A DNA stretch of 21,018 nt. Source: a virus. The stretch is taken from positions 1 to 21,018 of IMG/VR virus record IMGVR_UViG_3300017755_000147; one strand, written 5' to 3'. Under the pieces are notes generated by a model, which was given only the letters and a program-made list of their open reading frames with translations, did no database searches and had not been told where the DNA came from. A program made the translations under genes and the position numbers. Below, in pieces: positions 15,854 through 21,018 of this stretch. Numbering within the stretch: the first letter of the stretch is position 1; each line of letters starts with the position of its first letter.

Positions 15854-16524
15854 TGACTATTGTAAGCTCAGGGGCTATTTCAATTAATTCTCTTGTTGGA
15901 GAATATGGTGGCTCAGCTCCACATTCAATGAACGAGTATTACAAGGGCGGTAGCTTAGTATTAAATCACAGCAACAACGCTAACGTACCAACTAGTGGCA
16001 CAATACAACTTGATGATTTTTATGGTCAAAGCAATACGCAACCTTTTGACGCTAGTATTGCTGGTACTTGTGGTACTTCAAGCTCACCAGGTGGAAAGGA
16101 TTTTCCTAGCACTGCCCACCGTGGAATAAATACAAATAACTTCGGGTCAATTTTTTCAGCCAGTTCTTTTGGTTCTTGGTCTGACCAAACTATTACAAAT
16201 ACAAGTGGTGGTACATCTTTTACAGTTAGAGATTTTCAAACTAATAGCAGCGGTAATTCAACTACAGGAGGTGTACAAATAAATATAGACGGAGACCATT
16301 CAAGTAGTTCTTCTTTGTCTGCTCTTACTGGTTGGCGATATGTTAAAATAGGCTCAACTACATATTTTGATAGTAATGATACACAACAGGTATCATATTT
16401 TGCGGCTAACGCCCTTGGTCCGACTTTTAGTAGTACCAGATTTCGAATATCCACTACTAATAATTCAAACAGTAGTAATCTAATGCCTAATTCTGGAAAT
16501 GTTACTTTAACTTTTAGTACTTAG
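15853..16524 (+). CDS. Ser/Thr/Asn-rich virion or adhesin protein, function unknown
   Basis: The 223-residue protein starts with GTG that overlaps the fibre stop (TAGTG); no strong Shine-Dalgarno is visible, so translational coupling is likely. The N-terminus, GAISINSLVGEYGGSAPHSM then NEYYKGG, followed by PTSGTIQLDDFYG, resembles short structural proteins I recall from many marine phages, where the pattern often precedes a beta-rich domain. The rest is strongly Ser/Thr/Asn/Gly-rich with few charges, as expected of a beta-sheet adhesin. Placed directly after the fibre, it may be a fibre-tip or fibre-associated protein. That role is inference only. Confidence 0.72.
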   Translation: MTIVSSGAISINSLVGEYGGSAPHSMNEYYKGGSLVLNHSNNANVPTSGTIQLDDFYGQSNTQPFDASIAGTCGTSSSPGGKDFPSTAHRGINTNNFGSIFSASSFGSWSDQTITNTSGGTSFTVRDFQTNSSGNSTTGGVQINIDGDHSSSSSLSALTGWRYVKIGSTTYFDSNDTQQVSYFAANALGPTFSSTRFRISTTNNSNSSNLMPNSGNVTLTFST

Positions 16525-16525
16525 T

Positions 16526-16876
16526 ATGATTTTAGAATATGAAAAAAAACAAACTGTATATGCTGAAAAAAGCTGTGAACACGTTGTCAATGGCGTAATT
16601 GTTTTTGATGATTTAATTAGAACTGATTATGTACCAATTAATTTTTCTGCTACGCCAAAAAACTTTCTTTTAAGAGATAAACATAACGATTGGGATAAAT
16701 TACACACCGAGTTTGAAAATAAAATTTTAGATGAATGGTTTGTTGAGCTTGGTTATGATTCAACAAAACATTATTTAAATAAAGAAACTAAAACAATAAT
16801 TGAATTAACTGATGATATAATTGGTTTTACTGCAATTTCAGACCATACAATACATAAAACTAGTGAGGAAATATGA
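16526..16876 (+). CDS. hypothetical protein
   Basis: I do not recognise this 116-residue product. It starts one base after the previous stop and ends in an ATGA overlap with the next gene, so it belongs to the same transcript. It is acidic and mixed alpha/beta in appearance, with no signal peptide or membrane segment. Trp residues sit in DKHNDWDKLH and DEWFVELGYD (about residues 50-79). There is no clear Shine-Dalgarno, which again suggests coupling to the upstream gene. From its position between a fibre-associated gene and another unknown gene, a role in fibre assembly or as a small chaperone is possible but unproven. Confidence 0.7.
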   Translation: MILEYEKKQTVYAEKSCEHVVNGVIVFDDLIRTDYVPINFSATPKNFLLRDKHNDWDKLHTEFENKILDEWFVELGYDSTKHYLNKETKTIIELTDDIIGFTAISDHTIHKTSEEI

Positions 16877-17574
16877 TTAAGCAAAAATTTTTTGAATTTT
16901 GGAACTGTGATACTTTAGATAATGAAATGCAATTTTCATTTACAAACGCAACTAAAGATGGTGATTTTCTTTCAAGAACACAACTTATTGAAAGTCCTGA
17001 CCCTAGATATCATCAAGAGCATGAAACAAATCCTAAGATTTTTAAAAATTCTATGGCTCATGCTTTTACTTCAGGCTCTTTTCGTGTAACTCAATGGTGG
17101 ACAGATGAAGACAATATAACAGCAAGCGATTTAGATGAATTTGAAGCTTTGATAAAAACTCAAATAAATTGTGAAGTTGTAAGAGATTTAGAAAATAAAA
17201 AACTAATTATAAATTATACTTATGATGGAACAGACCCAAATAATGACACTTGGAGTGAACCTTTTTTAAGTTATTTATTAAATGTCGGCAAAGCTGAGAT
17301 GAAAATAACTGAAGATAATTCTGATATAGCGTGCGTAGTGCGTGTTAATAAAAATGATGCTGCTTGGAAGGTAAGACAAAAAGATATTCCAGCTAATGCA
17401 ACAGTAGCTATTGATAAGCCTGATTGTGAGCTGTGTTACACAGTGTTTACTAAAGAAGTTTATATTGGTGATACTAAGTTTGATAAATGGGCAACAAAAA
17501 AACAAACAACATCAAGCATTGATGTAGCTAATAAAAATGATGTAGCTGTTAAAATTTTACAATATTACAAATAA
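16873..17574 (+). CDS. hypothetical protein
   Basis: The 233-residue product is not one I can assign. The start is supported by a GAGGA Shine-Dalgarno and an ATGA overlap with the previous gene. It begins MIKQKFFEFWNCDTLDNEMQ. It has several aromatic motifs (VTQWWTDEDN near residues 72-81, a WSEPFLSYLL region near 121-130) and four cysteines (C13, C109, C153 and one of a CELC pair near 179-182 counts twice). No membrane segment is seen. A soluble structural or fibre-accessory protein fits its place at the end of the fibre block; a 20-bp gap and a new Shine-Dalgarno follow. Function unknown. Confidence 0.7.
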   Translation: MIKQKFFEFWNCDTLDNEMQFSFTNATKDGDFLSRTQLIESPDPRYHQEHETNPKIFKNSMAHAFTSGSFRVTQWWTDEDNITASDLDEFEALIKTQINCEVVRDLENKKLIINYTYDGTDPNNDTWSEPFLSYLLNVGKAEMKITEDNSDIACVVRVNKNDAAWKVRQKDIPANATVAIDKPDCELCYTVFTKEVYIGDTKFDKWATKKQTTSSIDVANKNDVAVKILQYYK

Positions 17575-17594
17575 ATAACACAAGGAAAAATAAT

Positions 17595-17696
17595 ATGAAA
17601 ACAAAGATTAAAGAATATTTAGAATATGCAATCTGGGTCAAAGTACCTATGTTTGTAGTTGTAATAGCAATAATCCTGTCTGCAATAGTGTTCTAA
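17595..17696 (+). CDS. 33-residue single-pass membrane protein
   Basis: This very short gene has a good Shine-Dalgarno (AAGGAA, 17582-17587) ahead of its ATG and ends in a TAATG overlap with the next gene; both support it being translated. The product begins MKTKIKEYLEYAIWVKVP, giving a short basic/amphipathic start. One hydrophobic helix, MFVVVIAIILSAIVF, follows right to the C-terminus (residues 19-33). It occupies the spot where T7 has its holin (gene 17.5). It could be a holin, an antiholin-type regulator or another membrane peptide; size alone does not decide. Confidence 0.7.
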   Translation: MKTKIKEYLEYAIWVKVPMFVVVIAIILSAIVF

Positions 17697-17902
17697 TGAA
17701 AGACGTTAATGAGTTAAATCTCGAAATCGAGCGTATACACGCCGATATAAAGTTAATTGAACAATCCATTACGACAATTCAGACAAACCATTTATTTCAC
17801 ATTCAGCGTGATATTGACCGTATCAATAAAGTATTATGGGCTATTGGCTTTGGTGTCTTCACACAATTTATAATCGTAATAAGAGACTTTGTAATAACGT
17901 GA
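17696..17902 (+). CDS. coiled-coil plus C-terminal membrane helix protein (possible holin-associated)
   Basis: The 68-residue product has a heptad-like, Glu/Ile/Leu-rich helix over residues 5-44 (LNLEIERIHADIKLIEQSIT). A membrane helix follows at about 45-62 (KVLWAIGFGVFTQFIIVI), with a short tail. This architecture, cytoplasmic or surface coiled coil with a C-terminal anchor, is the one seen in XhlA-type proteins that act with holins in Bacillus phages. The match is by layout only. It overlaps the 33-residue gene (TAATG) and the next gene (GTGA), so the three are probably translated together. Confidence 0.72.
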   Translation: MKDVNELNLEIERIHADIKLIEQSITTIQTNHLFHIQRDIDRINKVLWAIGFGVFTQFIIVIRDFVIT

Positions 17903-18279
17903 TATTTGACATAGTGAAGCTTGCTGTTGGGGCAGGAACTCACATCATGGGTAACAGACAAAAACGTAAGATGTATGAGTCTGATGCTGCATTGAGACAC
18001 TCTGAAGCGATGGCTAAAGGTGAAATTGAGTACCAAGCAACAGTTAGAAATTCTAATGACCAAGGATTTAAAGATGAGTTCGTTCTTATTCTGGTATCAC
18101 TACCAATACTTGTTTTGATTTGGAGCGTCTTTAGTGACGACCCAGATATGAAATCCAAGCTCGACACTTTCTTCGAACAATTTAAAAATCTTCCGTATTG
18201 GTATCAAGGATTATTTCTTGGAATATGCGGTTCGATATATGGTTTGCGAGGAATTGATTTATTAAAAGGTAAGAAATAA
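17899..18279 (+). CDS. two-helix membrane protein, candidate holin
   Basis: Starting at GTG 17899, which overlaps the previous stop as GTGA, the product has 126 residues. An in-frame ATG further upstream at 17836 would lie entirely within the previous gene and is less likely. ATG 17947, with AGGA nine bases before it, is a second candidate (110 residues). A polar N-terminal half (HSEAMAKGEIEYQATVRNSN, residues 34-53) is followed by helix 1 at 61-79 (VLILVSLPILVLIWSVFS). An acidic linker and helix 2 at about 101-118 come next, then a basic tail (KGKK). I recall similar proteins in marine podoviruses and myoviruses annotated as holin-like or transmembrane. Holin is the best guess given the nearby endolysin. 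Confidence 0.72.
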   Translation: MIFDIVKLAVGAGTHIMGNRQKRKMYESDAALRHSEAMAKGEIEYQATVRNSNDQGFKDEFVLILVSLPILVLIWSVFSDDPDMKSKLDTFFEQFKNLPYWYQGLFLGICGSIYGLRGIDLLKGKK

Positions 18280-18491
18280 TGTGGTTTGTAATAACCGTTA
18301 TGCTTACATTTACTAATGGAGAGCAAGCATCAAGAGAATATACAGCACAAACATTTTCTGACACGTGGACGTGCCATGAATATATAAGTAAACACAAAGT
18401 CGAACTTATAACCCCACACTTAGAAGCATTTACACCTGAATTAACAGGTTTTGAGTTCTATTGTGAAAGTCGTTATGGGACAGAAGTGTGA
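18279..18491 (+). CDS. small hypothetical protein with hydrophobic start and two cysteines
   Basis: The 70-residue product begins MWFVITVMLTFTNGEQASRE and contains Cys at 32 and 62. The hydrophobic run is short (about 9 residues), which is more like a buried beta strand than a full membrane helix or a signal peptide. It overlaps the preceding gene as TAATG and the next as GTGA. It shares a general layout (hydrophobic strand, Gly turn, Tyr, then spaced cysteines) with the 75-residue protein at 18849. Function unknown. Confidence 0.65.
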   Translation: MWFVITVMLTFTNGEQASREYTAQTFSDTWTCHEYISKHKVELITPHLEAFTPELTGFEFYCESRYGTEV

Positions 18492-18862
18492 AGATTTCAG
18501 ATGAAACGGCAATTGCTATGCCAGTACGAAATCTTATTTCAATCATTGGTGCTGTTGCTGTAGGCGTATGGTTTGCATTCGGTGTTATCGAAAGATTAAA
18601 TTCTATCGAGACCGAGCTACAATTAATTCAAAAAGATTTAGAAGCTGCTAACGAGTTTATCGAAGGCGTTCCTAAAGGGGACATGGTGTCTCCACAGATA
18701 CAAGAATTATTTATGCTTGTTGAATACATTTCAAAAAATCAAGACAAGCTTAAAGAACAAATGGAAATAGAAATTCCAGCAATATCCAAGAACGACATGA
18801 TAATTCAATTTCATGAAGAACGAATTATAGATTTAGAGGAGAGAAAAAATGGGGCTCATTGA
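18488..18862 (+). CDS. N-terminal membrane anchor plus coiled-coil protein, spanin-like layout
   Basis: The 124-residue product starts at GTG, overlapping the previous stop (GTGA). After MKISDETAIAMPVRN comes one membrane helix at about 14-34 (LISIIGAVAVGVWFAFGVI). A Glu-rich helical region with likely coiled coils follows at 36-58 and 70-118. This is the layout of an Rz-type inner-membrane spanin and it lies just upstream of terminase, near where T7 has gene 18.5. No outer-membrane lipoprotein partner with a lipobox was found, so the spanin call is tentative. I recall similar proteins starting MKISDET in marine phages with no proven function. Confidence 0.7.
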   Translation: MKISDETAIAMPVRNLISIIGAVAVGVWFAFGVIERLNSIETELQLIQKDLEAANEFIEGVPKGDMVSPQIQELFMLVEYISKNQDKLKEQMEIEIPAISKNDMIIQFHEERIIDLEERKNGAH

Positions 18863-19076
18863 AACTGTCATTATACTTAGTCTTTATATCTATGACGGTG
18901 GCAATAAAACTATTGAAGGGTGGTATCACCAAGAAAGCTTAGGGGAATGCCTGGAGGGCAAACGAACTGCTGAGAGAAATTCAGGCAATTCAGTTCAGTA
19001 CACGTGTACTTTAGAAAATTGCGAAATGTCTATAGACGCAACAGGGGTCAAACATTGTGAGAGGATTATACAATAG
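18849..19076 (+). CDS. small cysteine-containing hypothetical protein
   Basis: The 75-residue product has a strong Shine-Dalgarno (AGAGGAGAG) and starts 14 bases inside the previous gene, in another frame. It begins MGLIETVIILSLYIYDGGNK and has four cysteines (34, 53, 58, 70). The hydrophobic start is too short and lacks a cleavage or lipobox motif at the right place (LGEC at 31-34 lies in a polar region), so it is not a convincing Rz1 lipoprotein. The embedded position beside a spanin-like gene recalls Rz/Rz1 overlaps, but only superficially. It may be a distant paralogue of the 70-residue protein at 18279. Confidence 0.65.
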   Translation: MGLIETVIILSLYIYDGGNKTIEGWYHQESLGECLEGKRTAERNSGNSVQYTCTLENCEMSIDATGVKHCERIIQ

Positions 19077-19285
19077 TGGAAGAAAAAGAGACGATAGAGT
19101 CAATAATTGACCAACTACCAATCTTGTTAGTACAACAAGCTTATAAAAAATTAAAAAGTGGTGATGACCTTACTGCTTCAGAAATGAAAGTCTGTCTTGA
19201 AGTCTGTAAAACTTACAGCTCAGAAGACATAATTAAAAAGGCAAACAACATATTAGAAGACGTGCCTTTTGATATAGATGAATAA
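19076..19285 (+). CDS. small terminase subunit (T7 gp18-like, DNA-packaging protein A)
   Basis: The 69-residue protein starts at GTG, overlapping the previous stop (TAGTG), with GAGAGGA upstream. It lies directly before the large terminase, the usual place for the DNA-recognition subunit (T7 gp18 is 89 aa). It is acidic and helical, with a SGDDLTASEMKVCLEVCKTY segment (about 28-47) that looks like a central helix pair. The C-terminus ends DVPFDIDE, a pattern I recall in small terminases of related marine podoviruses. It is short for the family. The end overlaps the terminase start by 8 bases. Confidence 0.78.
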   Translation: MEEKETIESIIDQLPILLVQQAYKKLKSGDDLTASEMKVCLEVCKTYSSEDIIKKANNILEDVPFDIDE

Positions 19286-20915
19286 AATACATAACTTTAA
19301 AAATTTTTTGTATTTATGTTGGAAGCATCTGAATTTACCAGACCCAACACCAATACAATACGATATAGCAGACTATCTGCAGGCCAAAGATAAACGATTA
19401 GTTATTCAAGCGTTCAGAGGTGTCGGTAAAAGTTGGATTACATCTGCTTTTGTCTGTCATCAACTATTATTAAACCCACAAAGAAATATCTTAGTGGTAT
19501 CAGCCTCTAAAACTAGAGCTGATGACTTTAGTACATTCACTCAAAGACTAATTGGTGAAATGCCAATGCTCGAACATTTAAAACCTCGAGATAATCAGAG
19601 ACATTCAAAGATTAGTTTTGATGTTGCACCAGCTCACGCTTCTCATGCGCCAAGTGTGAAGTCAATGGGAGTAACAGGACAATTAACAGGCTCACGTGCT
19701 GATTTAATCATTGCAGATGACGTTGAGAGTGCCAATAACTCGCAAACACAGCTAATGAGAGACAGATTAAGTGAAACAGTAAAAGAATTTGATGCTATTA
19801 TTAAGCCTAAGGTCGGTCGAATCATATTCCTAGGGACACCACAGACAGAAATGTCTTTGTATAATTCCCTAGAAGAACGTGGATATCAAACACGTGTATG
19901 GCCAGCGTTATATCCTACAACAACACAGACTGTAGGTTATGGAAACAAGCTGGCAAAAGTTATTGCTGACAAAAAAACTTCAGAAGGTAAACCAACTGAC
20001 CCAGATAGGTTTAACGAAGTTGATTTGATGGAACGTCTAAGTTCGTATGGGCGCAGTGGTTTCAATTTGCAATTCATGTTGGATACAACCTTGAGTGATG
20101 CAAACAGATACCCGCTCAAACTAAACGACCTCATTATAGTTTCAGGTTGCGCTTCATGGAAAGAAGCACCTGCAAAAATACAATGGGCTTCCGGACAAGA
20201 CCAAATTACAGCGATTAGCTCAGACACACCAAACGTGGGTCTTAAGGGAGACTACTTCACCTCTTATTTATATATGAGTGAAGAATTTGCGCCTTGGGAG
20301 GGGACAGTAATGTCAATTGACCCTTCCGGGCGTGGAGAAGATAGAACAGGTTATGCAGTTATGAAAATGTTGCATGGTATTTTGTATCTAACAGCTATTG
20401 GTGCACTAGAAGGTGGCTATAGTGAAGACACATTAGAAGAACTAGCGCACATAGCAAAACGCCAAGAAGTTAATTACGTTGTTATTGAGAGTAACTTTGG
20501 TGATGGCATGGCAACACAACTATTAAAACCAGTGATGTCTAAGATACATCCATGCGAAATAGAAGAGGTCAGACACAATATACAAAAAGAGAAACGTATT
20601 ATTGATACCTTAGAGCCCATTATGAATACGCATAGGCTTGTAATTGAACACGATATCATCAAAAAAGACTTTGAATTACCGCCTGACCACCAATTATTTA
20701 GACAAATGACACGCCTTACGAGAGATAAAGGTGCACTTAGACACGATGACCAGATAGATGCGCTGTCTATAGCTGCAAATTATTGGGTAGAACGCATGGA
20801 TAGAGACCAAGTCCTGGCATTCGACCAACACAAACAAGAATTATTAGACCAAGAACTAGATAGATTTATGGAGACGGCTATTGGTCGTGCCCCAGAAGGA
20901 GACAGATTTATATGA
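19278..20915 (+). CDS. large terminase subunit (T7 gp19-like, packaging ATPase/nuclease)
   Basis: This is the motor that pumps DNA into the capsid and cuts the concatemer. At 545 residues it is close to T7 gp19 (586 aa). The Walker A motif is at 44-52 (QAFRGVGKS, K51) and Walker B at 141-150 (ADLIIADDVE). A coupling-type motif follows at about 182-189 (IIFLGTPQ). The RNase H-like nuclease shows D348 in VMSIDPSGRGEDRTG, E404 in VVIESNFGDG and an Asp in RHDDQIDAL (488-496). All main motifs are intact. The start overlaps the small subunit by 8 bases and the stop overlaps the endolysin start as ATGA. Confidence 0.96.
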   Translation: MNKIHNFKNFLYLCWKHLNLPDPTPIQYDIADYLQAKDKRLVIQAFRGVGKSWITSAFVCHQLLLNPQRNILVVSASKTRADDFSTFTQRLIGEMPMLEHLKPRDNQRHSKISFDVAPAHASHAPSVKSMGVTGQLTGSRADLIIADDVESANNSQTQLMRDRLSETVKEFDAIIKPKVGRIIFLGTPQTEMSLYNSLEERGYQTRVWPALYPTTTQTVGYGNKLAKVIADKKTSEGKPTDPDRFNEVDLMERLSSYGRSGFNLQFMLDTTLSDANRYPLKLNDLIIVSGCASWKEAPAKIQWASGQDQITAISSDTPNVGLKGDYFTSYLYMSEEFAPWEGTVMSIDPSGRGEDRTGYAVMKMLHGILYLTAIGALEGGYSEDTLEELAHIAKRQEVNYVVIESNFGDGMATQLLKPVMSKIHPCEIEEVRHNIQKEKRIIDTLEPIMNTHRLVIEHDIIKKDFELPPDHQLFRQMTRLTRDKGALRHDDQIDALSIAANYWVERMDRDQVLAFDQHKQELLDQELDRFMETAIGRAPEGDRFI

Positions 20916-21018
20916 CCTATGAAGATATTAAAGAGAGCATAAAGCTACATGAAGGGTATCGATTAAAAACCTACTACTGCACCGAAAATCATTTAACTGG
21001 TGGTTACGGACATAAAAT
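20912..21018 (+). CDS. endolysin, GH24 lysozyme family (5' part only)
   Basis: Only the first 35 codons lie in the window; the gene runs off the right edge. It begins MTYEDIKESIKLHEGYRLKT and continues YYCTENHLTGGYGHK. The spacing E14-C23-T29 matches the Glu-8-Asp/Cys-5-Thr catalytic pattern of T4/P1-type phage lysozymes, with Cys in the middle position. A strong Shine-Dalgarno (AGGAGA) and an ATGA overlap with the terminase stop set the start. There is no signal-anchor at the N-terminus, so release by a holin is expected. In T7 the lysis enzyme is an unrelated amidase in the early region. Confidence 0.9.
   Translation, partial: MTYEDIKESIKLHEGYRLKTYYCTENHLTGGYGHK

Noticed and set aside
17836-17898. 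Longer start for the two-helix membrane protein at ATG 17836
   Set aside because: It would lie wholly inside the coding part of the previous gene in another frame. The GTG at 17899 forms a GTGA overlap like other junctions here and gives a more sensible N-terminus.
18849-19076. Rz1-type outer-membrane lipoprotein spanin, from its position overlapping a spanin-like gene
   Set aside because: The only lipobox-like sequence (LGEC, residues 31-34) is not preceded by a signal helix and the protein is not proline-rich; the overlap is only 14 bases.

Overview
The window is a late (virion morphogenesis, packaging, lysis) segment of a T7-like podovirus genome (autographivirus-type gene order). Every protein gene reads on the + strand. 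The DNA is AT-rich, and several accessory genes look like families I recall from marine podoviruses such as pelagiphages and cyanopodoviruses. An AT-rich marine alphaproteobacterial host is therefore a reasonable guess, but this is inference from memory and not a database result. No early genes (RNA polymerase, DNA replication) are present; they would lie outside the window.

Layout. (1) 20-92: a complete tRNA-Thr(UGU) on the minus strand, opposite to every other gene, followed by a 172-bp gap with small inverted repeats. (2) 265-1242: major capsid protein (T7 gp10-like), followed by a strong intrinsic terminator (1267-1320) at the same place as the T7 terminator after gene 10. (3) 1329-11025: six tightly joined genes in T7 order: tail tubular proteins A and B (gp11, gp12), a GNAT-like gp13 homologue, and internal virion/ejection proteins gp14, gp15 and gp16. 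Each of the five junctions is a one-base TAATG stop/start overlap. The gp16 homologue has no visible lytic transglycosylase domain. (4) 11072-15853: a giant 1593-residue tail fibre. It has a T7 gp17-type N-terminal attachment domain, 61 decapeptide repeats in four blocks (5, 15, 25 and 16 units), a set of 37-residue repeats, and a C-terminal S74 self-cleaving chaperone domain ending in a cysteine cluster. (5) 15853-17574: three genes of unknown function, the first resembling marine-phage virion/adhesin proteins. (6) 17595-19076: six very small genes, at least four of them with membrane segments, occupying the place of the T7 holin/spanin region. (7) 19076-20915: small and large terminase subunits. 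(8) 20912-end: the start of a GH24 (T4/P1-type) endolysin.

Together these genes encode the capsid, tail tube, DNA-ejection apparatus, receptor-binding fibre, packaging motor and lysis functions. The least explained parts are the small membrane-gene cluster (17595-19076), the post-fibre genes (15853-17574), the antisense tRNA beside the capsid gene, and the block structure and synonymous diversification of the fibre repeats. I found no CRISPR array, insertion sequence or integrase, and no recurring phage-promoter motif that I could defend.
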